A stretch of 64,000 nt of DNA from Paludibacteraceae bacterium (GCA_024399495.1 JAKSNY010000009.1:25306-89305), one strand, 5' to 3'; numbered from the stretch's first letter, positions 26,259 through 34,785 are shown. Program-made: numbers and translations. The notes: generated from the sequence alone by a model not told the origin.

Positions 26259-27320
26259 TTAATCGCATTGTTTTTGATAGTACTTTTGTGCGTTTTTAGC
26301 ACCTAGTTCAACCCCTTTTTTATAATCGTTGCATGCACCGTCGTAATCTCCAAGATACTCTTTGGTTATTCCCCTGTTTACATAGGCGTCACCATAATTG
26401 GTGTTTGCCTCTATTGCTTTATTGAATTCAGTAAGAGCGTCATCATACATCTCTGTCTTGCACAGAACAGCCCCCTTGCCATTGTATGCCGAAGCAAGAT
26501 TCTTGTTAAATAAGATTGCAATGTTAAAATTATCAATGGCACGCCCATAGTCTCCTGACTGGGCGTAAATGTATCCTTTGGCGTTGTAATAATCGGCATT
26601 GTCGGGTTCTGACGCTATAAGAGTATTCAGTATCTCAATTGAGTTGATGGTATCGTGTTTAGCCTGCCATGTGGCAACAGCAAGATTGTATGCGAACTTT
26701 GTGCTGTCAGGTGCCGCTTTGTGGGCTTTATTATAACATTCGTATGCCCTGTCGGTATCTTCAAGAGCCAAAAAGCAGTTCCCTTGCTCATTGTAGGCTG
26801 CGGCATTGCCTCTTGTGTGATAAATAATGGAATTGTACACCTCAATTGCTTTCTCGTATTGTTCGGATAATTGCAGTACGCCGCCCTTGTCAAGCATTGC
26901 CTGTATGTTTGACGGGTTTATCTCCAATGCCTTGTCAATGTATTCTATAGATTCTGGGATATTGCCAAGACAATAATTGGCTTTACTTAAAAGCACGTAA
27001 CAATCAGAGGTGTTCTCCTTACTGAACTGATTTAAAGCAGTCTCAATATCGGCAATGGCCTTGGTGTATTTCTCTTGGTTAAAATATGCCACAGCCCTAT
27101 TGTAATATGCTTTGGTAAAATTGGGATCTATAGTGACAGATGCCGTAAACTTTATAATGGCTTCATCATACAAGCCTTTTTTCAGTAAATCAATACCCTC
27201 ATTATAAACCACCTCTTGCTCCGGCAGTTGTATAGTGCTTGCCACTACCGCTTTAGAAGCCCCATAACCCGATGTAATGGTGAGAATTAAGGTGATGAAT
27301 GTAAATAATAATCTTCTCAT
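26259..27320 (-). CDS. secreted TPR protein
   Basis: A 353-residue protein with a signal peptide (about 1-22, ending GYG-A) and about eight tetratricopeptide repeats, for example GLYDEAIIKFTASVTIDPN and YDDALTEFNKAIEANTN. TPR arrays bind protein partners. The start at 27320 overlaps the galE stop by 4 nt (ATGA). One base separates it from the PD40/OmpA gene, and together they cover the domains of PorE, which suggests the two products act as a complex. That is inference. Confidence 0.88.
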   Translation of the reverse strand: MRRLLFTFITLILTITSGYGASKAVVASTIQLPEQEVVYNEGIDLLKKGLYDEAIIKFTASVTIDPNFTKAYYNRAVAYFNQEKYTKAIADIETALNQFSKENTSDCYVLLSKANYCLGNIPESIEYIDKALEINPSNIQAMLDKGGVLQLSEQYEKAIEVYNSIIYHTRGNAAAYNEQGNCFLALEDTDRAYECYNKAHKAAPDSTKFAYNLAVATWQAKHDTINSIEILNTLIASEPDNADYYNAKGYIYAQSGDYGRAIDNFNIAILFNKNLASAYNGKGAVLCKTEMYDDALTEFNKAIEANTNYGDAYVNRGITKEYLGDYDGACNDYKKGVELGAKNAQKYYQKQCD

Positions 27321-28333
27321 TTTTTTAAAGATTTTTGCCAATTCCATGCTGAGGCTATGGTCTCATCCAAACTCTTTTCCGCTTTCCAGCCAAGTTCATT
27401 ATTTGCAAAAGACGCATCTGCCCATACCTTCTCTATATCACCCTCTCTGCGTGCTCCTACCTTGTAGTTCAGTTTAACACCTGTTACCTTTTCAAATGAG
27501 TTTACAATCTCAAACACCGATGTTCCCTTGCCCGTGCCAATGTTAAATACCTCCACATTCTGTTTCTGCTTACCATTCTCCATTCTGCTTACTGCCACCA
27601 CATGGGCTTTGGCAAGGTCTGTTACATTTATGTAGTCTCTAATGCAGGAGCCGTCTGGGGTATCGTAATCGTCACCAAAAACAGTGAGACACTCTCTTAT
27701 TCCTGCGGCAGTCTGTGTTACGTATGGAATCAGGTTTTGAGGAACACCAAGAGGTAACTCACCTATAAGTGCTGTAGGGTGTGCCCCTATCGGGTTAAAA
27801 TATCTGAGCAGAATAGCATGTATATTATTGTCAGATGTGGCTGTATCGCGTATAATCTCCTCACAAATCTGCTTTGTGTTACCGTATGGTGATAAAGCGG
27901 GTTTTATAGGGGCGTTCTCCGTTACAGGCAGCACATCGGGTTGCCCATATACCGTACACGATGATGAGAACACAAGTGAGCCTACGCTGAACTCTTTCAT
28001 ACATTTAAGTATGTTCATAAGCCCTACAAGATTGTTCCCGTAGTATTTAAGAGGCTCCTTAACAGACTCTCCCACAGCCTTGCTTGCCGCAAAATGGATT
28101 ATTCCGTTAATGCCATTGTTCTCACAGAAAACCTTTCTTAGAGCATCAAGGTCTGTTACGTCCACCTGATAAAATGGTACCGCCTTACCTGTAATTCCCT
28201 TAATTCCGTCCAATACGTTTATATTGGAGTTTGAAAGGTTATCTACAATAATAGGCTCATTGCCAGCCTCTATCAGTTCCACTACCGTATGTGAACCTAT
28301 ATATCCGGTTCCTCCTGTTACAAGAATCTTCAT
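27317..28333 (-). CDS. galE: UDP-glucose 4-epimerase
   Basis: Interconverts UDP-glucose and UDP-galactose for surface polysaccharide. It has the NAD-binding GGTGYIGSH at residues 7-15, SSSCTVYG and the catalytic YxxxK in SPYGNTK. At 338 residues it has the standard length. It is the first gene of an operon that continues with the TPR protein, the PD40/OmpA protein and nadE, all joined by 1-4 nt overlaps or gaps. Confidence 0.95.
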   Translation of the reverse strand: MKILVTGGTGYIGSHTVVELIEAGNEPIIVDNLSNSNINVLDGIKGITGKAVPFYQVDVTDLDALRKVFCENNGINGIIHFAASKAVGESVKEPLKYYGNNLVGLMNILKCMKEFSVGSLVFSSSCTVYGQPDVLPVTENAPIKPALSPYGNTKQICEEIIRDTATSDNNIHAILLRYFNPIGAHPTALIGELPLGVPQNLIPYVTQTAAGIRECLTVFGDDYDTPDGSCIRDYINVTDLAKAHVVAVSRMENGKQKQNVEVFNIGTGKGTSVFEIVNSFEKVTGVKLNYKVGARREGDIEKVWADASFANNELGWKAEKSLDETIASAWNWQKSLKK

Positions 28334-28359
28334 AAACTACGTAAAATATAATAAAGATG

Positions 28360-28392
28360 CAAATATAAGATTTTTATTTGATTTTTCAACTT
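28360..28392 (-). promoter_or_regulatory. promoter of the galE operon
   Basis: On the minus strand TATATTTG (genomic 28360-28367) is the -7 box. TTG lies about 19 nt upstream, near genomic 28387-28389. It is back to back with the ruvX promoter. Confidence 0.6.
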
Positions 28393-28421
28393 CCAATTTT
28401 CAAAATTCAATTAAATTGTTG

Positions 28422-28429
28422 TATTTTTG
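28422..28429 (+). promoter_or_regulatory. -7 box of ruvX
   Basis: TATTTTTG fits TAnnTTTG, 15 bp before the ruvX ATG. Confidence 0.5.
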
Positions 28430-28443
28430 CAGACATAATTATT

Positions 28444-28872
28444 ATGGGACGCATACTTGCAGTGGATTATGGTAAAAAGAGGGTTGGGCTTGCTGTTACA
28501 GACCCAGCTAAAATTATTGCAGGTGGGCTTACCACTGTGGATACTCCTAATGTTTTGGACTATATATGTAACTATGTGGCTACCAACGATGTGGAGTGTA
28601 TAGTGGTGGGGTTGCCAAAGCAGGTTAACGGTAAACCGTCTGAGTCTATGAACTACATAAATCCGTTTGTAGGTAACCTTAAAAAGAGGCTTCCAGACAT
28701 GCAGGTGGTATTCTATGATGAGAGGTTTACATCTGTGCTGGCACATAAGACAATGATAGATGCAGGATTAAAGAAAAAAGATAGAGCAGATAAAGCCCTT
28801 GTGGATAAGATTAGTGCCACTATCATTCTACAGGATTATTTAAATAGTGGAAAGTTAAAAGTGGAAAGTTAA
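28444..28872 (+). CDS. ruvX: Holliday junction resolvase RuvX/YqgF family
   Basis: RNase H-fold nuclease of the YqgF family, linked to Holliday junction resolution or rRNA maturation. It has ILAVDYGKKRVGLAVTDP at the start, VVGLPKQVNG in the middle and FYDERFTSVLA near residue 97, followed by DKISATIILQDYL. The start at 28444 matches the family; an upstream in-frame start would read through the promoter. The C-terminus (GKLKVES) and the stop codon come from a GTTGAAA-type repeat. Confidence 0.92.
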   Translation: MGRILAVDYGKKRVGLAVTDPAKIIAGGLTTVDTPNVLDYICNYVATNDVECIVVGLPKQVNGKPSESMNYINPFVGNLKKRLPDMQVVFYDERFTSVLAHKTMIDAGLKKKDRADKALVDKISATIILQDYLNSGKLKVES

Positions 28873-28983
28873 AAGTTATTACTTTAATTTTCAATTCTTA
28901 ATTTTCAACTTTACTTTCAGTCAGTTTCACAGTCAATTTTCAACTTTCAACTTTCAATTTTCAACTTTCAGTTTTCAACTTTC
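28851..28983. repeat. GTTGAAA/TTTCAAC heptamer region between ruvX and def
   Basis: The left part (28851-28880) has GGAAAGTTAAAAGT units in the plus orientation, inside the ruvX end. The right part (28935-28983) has seven heptamers in the opposite orientation: AATTTTC, AACTTTC twice, AATTTTC, AACTTTC, AGTTTTC, AACTTTC. The opposing orientations could fold on each other in the transcript. It ends 8 bp before the def ATG. Confidence 0.88.
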
Positions 28984-28991
28984 AATTAAAT

Positions 28992-29540
28992 ATGATTTAC
29001 CCGATTGTTATTTACGGCAATAGCGTATTAAAGAAAACCGCTACAGAGATAGATAAGGACTATCCTGAATTGCAAACCCTTATAGCGGATATGTTCAAGA
29101 CTCTGCAAAAGGCGGATGGTGTGGGGCTTGCGGCACCACAGATAGGACTGTCAATAAGGCTTTTTATTATTGATTTGGAGCCTTTAAAGGCTGACCATCC
29201 TGAGTTCAAAGGGTATAAAAAGGTGTTTATTAACCCTACCATATTGGAGTATAGTGATGAAGAGAAATCTGCTGATGAGGGCTGCCTTAGTCTGCCTGGA
29301 CTTTCAGAGAGCGTAAGACGTTCCGTATCCATTAAAATCCACTACTTTGATGAGAATTGGGTGGAACATACAGACACTTTCTCTGATTTTCCTGCCAGGG
29401 CAATGCAGCATGAGTATGACCATTTGGAAGGACACGTATATACAGACCGTATATCGCTTATACGACGTCAGATGATATCAAAGAAACTGGCTGCACTTAC
29501 AAAAGGTAAGTTTGAGTGCAAGTATAAGTATAAATTATAG
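28992..29540 (+). CDS. def: peptide deformylase
   Basis: Removes the formyl group from new N-termini. All three metal-site motifs are present: GVGLAAPQIG, EGCLSLPG (metal Cys) and QHEYDHLEG (HExDH, two metal His and the catalytic Glu). It is 182 residues, normal size. Preceded by a repeat-filled leader, it follows ruvX on the same strand, an order common in Bacteroidota. Confidence 0.96.
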   Translation: MIYPIVIYGNSVLKKTATEIDKDYPELQTLIADMFKTLQKADGVGLAAPQIGLSIRLFIIDLEPLKADHPEFKGYKKVFINPTILEYSDEEKSADEGCLSLPGLSESVRRSVSIKIHYFDENWVEHTDTFSDFPARAMQHEYDHLEGHVYTDRISLIRRQMISKKLAALTKGKFECKYKYKL

Positions 29541-29551
29541 GGACAGGAGAA

Positions 29552-29572
29552 ATGTATGATGTATGATGTATG
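29552..29572. repeat. ATGTATG heptamer array, three units
   Basis: Three exact ATGTATG units between the def stop (29540) and the convergent coaE stop (29577). AGGGACAGG just before may be a relic of the AGGGTCA family. Confidence 0.85.
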
Positions 29573-29576
29573 AATG

Positions 29577-30215
29577 TTAGTACCCAATGTTTTGGAAGAG
29601 AGTGAAGATTTGTGGATTCAGGTCATCTCTTTTTCCGTTTTTGATAATAAAGTCCGCTTTTCTTAATTTTTCGGAAATTGACATTTGGCTGCTCATTCTA
29701 CTTCGGATTTCAGCATCAGAGAGTCCGTCTCTTTTCTTAATACGCTCTATACGTTCCTCTTCTGAAGCCACCACTAGTACAATTTTATCCACATTGCGGT
29801 CAAAACCGGTCTCATAGATGAGGGCACTCTCTACGGCAAGGAAATCACAGTTTTGCCTGTCTTTCCATTCTCTAAATGATTGTATGACAGCAGGGTGTAC
29901 TATTGCGTCCAACTTATCACGTAATGTGCTGTCTGAAAAAATCTTTTTTGCAATAAATTTCTTGTCTAATGTAAAACGTGCAGAAGTAGGCGATTCTGTC
30001 TTATTCTTCTTATCTTTGGGGTCATCTAAATTCACAACCTCTATATAAGCCTTTTTGCCAAACAAATCTGTTATGGCACTCTTTACATACTCATCTTCAA
30101 CCATCAGGCGTTTAGCCTCTGCATCACAGAAAAAAACAGGCATGCCTGCAATCTCAAGAAGCCTGCATACATGGCTTTTACCGCTACCTATACCACCTGT
30201 TACACCTAATATCAT
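29577..30215 (-). CDS. coaE: dephospho-CoA kinase
   Basis: Last step of coenzyme A synthesis: phosphorylates the 3'-OH of dephospho-CoA. P-loop GGIGSGKS at residues 7-14, the CoA-site region FFCDAEAKRLM, KIFSDSTLRDKLDAIVHPAV and the lid RIKKRDGLSDAEIRSRM. At 212 residues it is normal, with a small Lys-rich insertion (DDPKDKKNKTES). It follows ybbR, yajC and nusB on the same strand, 17 bp after an array. Confidence 0.95.
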   Translation of the reverse strand: MILGVTGGIGSGKSHVCRLLEIAGMPVFFCDAEAKRLMVEDEYVKSAITDLFGKKAYIEVVNLDDPKDKKNKTESPTSARFTLDKKFIAKKIFSDSTLRDKLDAIVHPAVIQSFREWKDRQNCDFLAVESALIYETGFDRNVDKIVLVVASEEERIERIKKRDGLSDAEIRSRMSSQMSISEKLRKADFIIKNGKRDDLNPQIFTLFQNIGY

Positions 30216-30220
30216 AGTAT

Positions 30221-30259
30221 TCCTTGATCCCTTGACTCCTGACCCTTGACCCCTGACCC
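30221..30259. repeat. CCCTTGA (AGGGTCA-family) heptamer array
   Basis: About five units: TCCTTGA, TCCCTTGA, CTCCTGA, CCCTTGA, CCCCTGA. It fills the gap between the ybbR stop and the coaE start, and reads CCCTTGA on the plus strand. Confidence 0.8.
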
Positions 30260-30265
30260 ATATTT

Positions 30266-31249
30266 TTAATATACAATATACTCCACAGACTCAGGTGTGA
30301 GTTTGCAGTTGGTTACTCCGTCAGGTGTTTTGGCTATATTAATATATTGGTTTTTGGCATTGCTGCTTATAATATCGTTATAGTCAATGTTCAGTGAGAA
30401 CTCACTTGGGCTGATTGTGCTATATTTACTTTTCCCTATGGTGTATTTTACAATAACTTCGTTAGGTATTGCTTTTACAGAGTAGTGTGACGGTACATTT
30501 ACGACTTTTACAGGTACAGAGGTGGTGCCTTCTATGTATATCTCCACAGGAACAGTAACTTTTACAAATTTGGTATCTGATTTGAACCTATCGGGAAAAA
30601 TAATTCCAACTTCACTTACAAGCGTGTCATTTAAATCATGAGCGGTAAGTTTTTTAGTGTAAACGCAATGTAAAGTGTCAAGTCTATCTTGTGACGCATA
30701 AATTTTAATGGAAGATGGAGTTATTTTGCATGAATCGCTCAAACAGAATTGACCGTCACAGGTTATGTCCTTGACCAACACCACAGGCACGTTCTTGAAT
30801 TTAAGCACACCCTTTTCAATGATTATTTCGGTTGGATAGTAATCCACTATGGTGGTGGAGTTTGAATAGCGCTCCTTTATTTGTATGTCAAAAAGACTGG
30901 ATGCTGAATATACAGATTTTTTTGCGTTGATTATTTCCGGATGCTCATCAAAGTCAAATGTTAGAGAGTCGTCTTTACTAAGCATTGTCAATATGGTCAC
31001 CCCTTTTTCCTTAACTTTGACATCAATTTCTGTTATCAGGTCGGCTGAAAACTCGATTTCCGATGGCACATTGATGTAACGTATTTTCATCGGGACGGTA
31101 TATTCGTAAGTCTTGTTTAAGGAGATGGTAAACCAAAAGATAGTGGATATCGCTACAAAAAACATAAACACAAGGACGTTCCTGGAAAAGAGGAACATCT
31201 TTAATTTTTCTAAATATGTGTTAAATATGTCTTTTGGAATTTTATTCAC
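30266..31249 (-). CDS. YbbR/CdaR-like domain protein
   Basis: A 327-residue protein with one N-terminal membrane helix (about 24-44) and a periplasmic part made of YbbR-like beta domains (VPVKVVNVPSHYSVKAIPNEV). In Firmicutes YbbR (CdaR) regulates the c-di-AMP cyclase; no cyclase gene is seen here, so its role is unknown. The start is a GTG at 31249, two bases after the yajC stop. It lies in the nusB-yajC-ybbR-coaE operon. Confidence 0.82.
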   Translation of the reverse strand: MNKIPKDIFNTYLEKLKMFLFSRNVLVFMFFVAISTIFWFTISLNKTYEYTVPMKIRYINVPSEIEFSADLITEIDVKVKEKGVTILTMLSKDDSLTFDFDEHPEIINAKKSVYSASSLFDIQIKERYSNSTTIVDYYPTEIIIEKGVLKFKNVPVVLVKDITCDGQFCLSDSCKITPSSIKIYASQDRLDTLHCVYTKKLTAHDLNDTLVSEVGIIFPDRFKSDTKFVKVTVPVEIYIEGTTSVPVKVVNVPSHYSVKAIPNEVIVKYTIGKSKYSTISPSEFSLNIDYNDIISSNAKNQYINIAKTPDGVTNCKLTPESVEYIVY

Positions 31250-31251
31250 AC

Positions 31252-31611
31252 TTATTTACTTTTCAAAAAATTTTCGCCATTCTTGTCTTCTGAGGCTGTG
31301 GCTGTGTCCATAGCAGAGGCATACACAGAACCTTTGTCAACGGTTATCTTAACACCTTCGCATATTTCAAGAACTATGGTGGCATCTTTTACCTCTTTAA
31401 CCTTTCCGTAGATACCGCCGGCCGTGATTACCTTGTCGCCTACCGTTATGCTGTCACGGAATTTCTTGATTTCTTTCTGTTTCTTCATTTGTGGACGTAT
31501 CATAAAGAAATAGAACACCACAAATATCAGCACTAACATAATAAGGGTACTGTATGTACCGCTGCCGCTCGCAGTTCCTGTTGCGGCTTGTAATAGAACC
31601 AAATTTTTCAT
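31252..31611 (-). CDS. yajC: preprotein translocase subunit YajC
   Basis: Accessory subunit of the SecDF-YajC complex. It has one membrane helix (about residues 21-41) followed by FFMIRPQMKKQKE, the family signature, and the SH3-like segment ITVGDKVITAGGIYGKV. 119 residues. Translated between nusB and ybbR with 2-bp gaps. Confidence 0.95.
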   Translation of the reverse strand: MKNLVLLQAATGTASGSGTYSTLIMLVLIFVVFYFFMIRPQMKKQKEIKKFRDSITVGDKVITAGGIYGKVKEVKDATIVLEICEGVKITVDKGSVYASAMDTATASEDKNGENFLKSK

Positions 31612-31613
31612 AA

Positions 31614-32576
31614 TTATAATGTATTAGTTGTTGTTTTCTTCTTAACTACGGCAACCTTGACAAGTTTGCCCTCCTTTTTAAGTTTTGAGGCAATGGTATC
31701 CAAAATTCCGTTAAGGAATTCGTAACTTTTACTGGTACTATAAAGTTTTGAAATTTCCATATACTCGTTAATGGTTACATTTACAGGAATCAGCGGAAAG
31801 TTTATCAACTCCGCTACGGCTACTATCATGGTGCATACGTCCATAGTCGCCATTCTATCCTCATCCCAGTTCTTTGCGTTCTCTGCAATCATCTTTGCAT
31901 ATTCGTCCTTACCCTTGATGGCGTAATCAAGAAGAGAGAATGCGTATTCACGGTCTGTGTCATCATTAAACATAGGTAGAAGCTCCTGATTCTCATTGTT
32001 ATCCTGAGAAAAATGCTTGATGGTCTTATCTATGAAACTTATTACAATCTCTATGTCATCATTCCAATATATGTCCATGTCCTCTAACTGCTCATAAAGC
32101 AAATCACTCTCTGCCAGCACTTTTTTGTATAACTTACGCCACAGCATCTTGTCATCGTCGTAAGAGACGTTATCCGCAGACATATACTCCTTGTAATCCT
32201 CACTTGCTATAACCGCTTCATACATTGACTTTATAAAATCAGAATCACCGTCCCAGTGCAACCCTGTGGCTTTAACATAATCGGACAATGTTTTATTTGA
32301 TAATAGTTGTTTGTAAAATTTATTGTTAATAAAACGCTTGTTAGGATTCAACTCCTCGACGGTAGGTCTTAACTTGTTTAAACCTATCTCTATGCGGTTA
32401 ATTGCGTATCGGGTTATTTCTATGGAGAGCAGAAGCAGCCAAAAATAAACCTCGTATGTTTTGTTAAGACTGGTTTGCAACTGTTTTTCAGCCAATTTTG
32501 CATTAGGTTGCGGATTGTTTTGCCACGAGTACATCAGTTGCACAATCTTTGTTCTAATTAAAGCTCTGTTAATCAT
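31614..32576 (-). CDS. nusB: transcription antitermination factor NusB
   Basis: Binds boxA RNA with NusE for rRNA antitermination. The start at 32576 (MINRALIRTKIVQLMYS) matches the family; a longer frame to 32624 would run over the promoter. The protein has 320 residues, more than twice E. coli NusB, with an inserted helical middle and the recognisable C-terminal part (AVAELINFPLIPVNVTINEYMEI, GILDTIASKL). This long form is usual in Bacteroidota. Confidence 0.93.
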   Translation of the reverse strand: MINRALIRTKIVQLMYSWQNNPQPNAKLAEKQLQTSLNKTYEVYFWLLLLSIEITRYAINRIEIGLNKLRPTVEELNPNKRFINNKFYKQLLSNKTLSDYVKATGLHWDGDSDFIKSMYEAVIASEDYKEYMSADNVSYDDDKMLWRKLYKKVLAESDLLYEQLEDMDIYWNDDIEIVISFIDKTIKHFSQDNNENQELLPMFNDDTDREYAFSLLDYAIKGKDEYAKMIAENAKNWDEDRMATMDVCTMIVAVAELINFPLIPVNVTINEYMEISKLYSTSKSYEFLNGILDTIASKLKKEGKLVKVAVVKKKTTTNTL

Positions 32577-32601
32577 CGTTATGATTTTTTTTTCTTGACT
32601 A

Positions 32602-32609
32602 CAAAGATA
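32602..32609 (-). promoter_or_regulatory. -7 box of the nusB operon
   Basis: TATCTTTG on the minus strand, 26 bp before the nusB ATG. No TTTG is seen at the -33 distance. Confidence 0.5.
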
Positions 32610-32705
32610 TGATTTTTTTGTCACGATGTAAAATAATTTGCGTTTTATTTTGATATGTCAAAAATTTTCAAGATTTTTGTAACGATTTTTTAACAAACCT
32701 TCCAG

Positions 32706-33089
32706 ATGATTAATTTGTTTAACAGAACCCCAAAGGAAGAACCAAGCAGGGTTCAGAGAGAAGACAGGGAAGACAAGGAGATTGTGTTTTCCAAAGCCGT
32801 GAAAGCCGGTAAGAGAGTTTATTACTTGGATGTAAAGAAAGACCGTCGTGGCGATTTGTTCCTTTCTGTTACAGAGAGTAAGCGTAAATCCGTAACAGAA
32901 GACGGACAGTTCATCTTTGAAAAACACAAGATTTTCTTGTATAAAGAGGATTTTGACAAGTTTGAAGAGGCAATGACTGAAGTGTTATCTTACATGCGTA
33001 AGGCTATGCCTGTTGTAGAACCTGCAGAGGGAACTGAGGCAGAGGTGGAGTCTGATGCCACAGTTGAAGAGCCAAAGGCAGAAGAGTAA
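32706..33089 (+). CDS. PUR-family nucleic-acid-binding protein (DUF3276)
   Basis: A 127-residue protein of the bacterial Pur-alpha-like family, which binds single-stranded DNA or RNA. The PUR repeat covers about residues 22-95 (IVFSKAVKAGKRVYYLDVK, FLSVTESKRK, FIFEKHKIFLYKEDF). The N-terminus is charged and the C-terminus (about 100-127) is acidic and low-complexity (EGTEAEVESDATVEEPKAEE). It is monocistronic, divergent from nusB and has its own terminator. Confidence 0.88.
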   Translation: MINLFNRTPKEEPSRVQREDREDKEIVFSKAVKAGKRVYYLDVKKDRRGDLFLSVTESKRKSVTEDGQFIFEKHKIFLYKEDFDKFEEAMTEVLSYMRKAMPVVEPAEGTEAEVESDATVEEPKAEE

Positions 33090-33106
33090 GAATCAGAATT
33101 TAAATG

Positions 33107-33142
33107 AAAGGCTTCCACAGTGATTGCGGAAGCCTTTTTTTT
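33107..33142 (+). terminator. intrinsic terminator of the PUR-family gene
   Basis: AAAGGCTTCC (33107-33116) pairs with GGAAGCCTTT (33128-33137) across an 11-nt loop, followed by a T-run. It begins 18 bp after the stop. Confidence 0.9.
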
Positions 33143-33177
33143 GCTTGTATGCAGTCTCCTTGAGACCGCTATGTGGA

Positions 33178-33345
33178 TTAACCCTCTACAATAGACTCTG
33201 TAGGACAAGCGGCGGCACATGTGCCACAGTCAACGCACTTATCAGGATCAATTTTGTAGATATCACCCTCAGAGATAGCCTCTTGAGGGCACTCGCTAAT
33301 ACAAGTTCCACAAGCAATACATGTGTCTTTAATAACGTATGCCAT
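33178..33345 (-). CDS. 2[4Fe-4S] ferredoxin
   Basis: A 55-residue electron carrier. It holds two Cx2Cx2Cx3CP motifs: CIACGTCISECP and CVDCGTCAAACP. The start at 33345 (MAYVIKD) gives the normal N-terminus. It is monocistronic and converges on the PUR-family terminator. Confidence 0.95.
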   Translation of the reverse strand: MAYVIKDTCIACGTCISECPQEAISEGDIYKIDPDKCVDCGTCAAACPTESIVEG

Positions 33346-33369
33346 AATGGTAATGTTTTTAGATTGGTG

Positions 33370-33377
33370 CAAAGTTA
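33370..33377 (-). promoter_or_regulatory. -7 box of the ferredoxin gene
   Basis: TAACTTTG on the minus strand, 25 bp before the ATG. The -33 position falls into the GTTGAAA array at 33388-33415, which places TTTCAA sequences there on the minus strand. Confidence 0.55.
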
Positions 33378-33387
33378 CAAAAAAATA

Positions 33388-33415
33388 ATTGAAAATTGAA
33401 AGTTGAAAGTTGAAA
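33388..33415. repeat. GTTGAAA heptamer array, four units
   Basis: ATTGAAA twice, then GTTGAAA twice, between the divergent ferredoxin and purA promoters. Confidence 0.85.
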
Positions 33416-33441
33416 ATGTTTAATTATTAAAAAAAAATAAG

Positions 33442-33449
33442 TATATTTG
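33442..33449 (+). promoter_or_regulatory. -7 box of purA
   Basis: TATATTTG, 61 bp before the purA ATG; leaves a leader of about 50 nt. Confidence 0.55.
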
Positions 33450-33480
33450 CATTTCAAAACAATTAAATTTTTTAATAGCG

Positions 33481-33501
33481 AGGGGAGCGGATGCGTCCCC
33501 T
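33481..33501 (+). promoter_or_regulatory. purA leader hairpin next to the start codon
   Basis: AGGGGA (33481-33486) pairs with TCCCCT (33496-33501) around a 9-nt loop. The stem ends 9 bp before the ATG at 33510, in the position of a ribosome binding site. No T-run follows, so it is not a terminator. Confidence 0.5.
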
Positions 33502-33509
33502 TTATAATG

Positions 33510-34781
33510 ATGGCTAAAGCAGATGTTTTATTAGGGCTCCAATGGGGCGATGAGGGTAAGGGAAAAGTTATAGATGTGCTTACCCCTGATTATGATGCAG
33601 TTACAAGATTTCAAGGCGGACCTAACGCAGGTCACACCCTTGAGTTTGACGGTCAAAAGTATGTGTTGCGTTCCATACCGTCAGGTATTTTCCAAGGCAA
33701 CAAGATAAACATTATAGGTAATGGCGTAGTGCTTGACCCTGCACTATTTAAGGCTGAGGCTGAGGCACTTGCAGCATCGGGGCATGACCTTACCAAAAGA
33801 TTGTACATATCTAAGAAGGCTCACCTTATAATGCCTACACATCGTGTGCTTGATGCGGCAAATGAGGCTGCCAAGGGAGATTCCAAAGTTGGAACCACAG
33901 GTAAGGGCATAGGTCCTACATATACAGATAAAATTAGCCGTAACGGACTACGTGTAGGCGATATAAACAATAATTTTGATGAGAAATATGCCAAGGCAAA
34001 GGCTCGCCACGATGCCATGCTTAAAGGTATGAATTTTGCCTACGATGTAGCCGCAGTGGAAAAAGAGTGGTTTGAGGGTATTGAGTACCTTAAAAAGTTT
34101 ACTTTTATAGATAGTGAGCATTTTGTAAACGGACTGCTTGATGACGATAAGTCAATACTCTGCGAGGGTGCACAAGGCACAATGCTTGATGTTGATTTTG
34201 GCTCATACCCGTTTGTAACATCATCTAACACAATATGTGCAGGTGCATGCAGCGGTCTTGGAATTGCCCCTAATAAAATAGGTGACGTATATGGAATATT
34301 TAAGGCATACTGCACCAGAGTGGGTGGAGGTCCGTTCCCTACAGAGTTGTTTGATAAGGTGGGGGAGACACTTTGTGAGAAAGGTCATGAGTTCGGTGCG
34401 GTTACAGGTCGCCGCCGTCGTTGCGGTTGGATAGACTTGGTGGCTCTTAAATATGCCGTTATGATAAACGGTGTAACCAAGCTTATAATGATGAAGAGTG
34501 ACGTTATGGACACATTCCCAACCATTAAGGCTTGCGTGGCTTACAAGATAGACGGAGAGGAGATAGACTACTTCCCGTATGAGATTTGTGATAAGAAAAT
34601 AGAGCCTGTATATACAGAACTTGACGGTTGGCAAACCGATATGACCAAGGTGTCATCAGAAGATGAGTTCCCTGAGGAGTTCAACGCATATCTTGATTTT
34701 CTTGAGGATTTCTTGGGTGTGCCTATCAAGATAGTTTCTGTGGGACCTGACCGTCAGCAGACCATAATTCGCTATCAATAA
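33510..34781 (+). CDS. purA: adenylosuccinate synthetase
   Basis: Joins IMP and aspartate with GTP on the way to AMP. The N-terminal GLQWGDEGKGKV and the GGPNAGHT motif are present, as are TGKGIGPTYTDK, CEGAQGTMLDVDFG and RRRRCGWIDL. The start at 33510 (or the ATG at 33507) gives the normal N-terminus; a frame starting at 33447 would translate the promoter and leader. A T-run terminator lies 76 bp downstream, inside the convergent gene. Confidence 0.96.
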   Translation: MAKADVLLGLQWGDEGKGKVIDVLTPDYDAVTRFQGGPNAGHTLEFDGQKYVLRSIPSGIFQGNKINIIGNGVVLDPALFKAEAEALAASGHDLTKRLYISKKAHLIMPTHRVLDAANEAAKGDSKVGTTGKGIGPTYTDKISRNGLRVGDINNNFDEKYAKAKARHDAMLKGMNFAYDVAAVEKEWFEGIEYLKKFTFIDSEHFVNGLLDDDKSILCEGAQGTMLDVDFGSYPFVTSSNTICAGACSGLGIAPNKIGDVYGIFKAYCTRVGGGPFPTELFDKVGETLCEKGHEFGAVTGRRRRCGWIDLVALKYAVMINGVTKLIMMKSDVMDTFPTIKACVAYKIDGEEIDYFPYEICDKKIEPVYTELDGWQTDMTKVSSEDEFPEEFNAYLDFLEDFLGVPIKIVSVGPDRQQTIIRYQ

Positions 34782-34785
34782 TGGC

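Noticed and set aside
33447-33509. Longer purA start at 33447
   Set aside because: It overlaps the TATATTTG promoter box and the leader hairpin; the family begins at MAKADVLLG.
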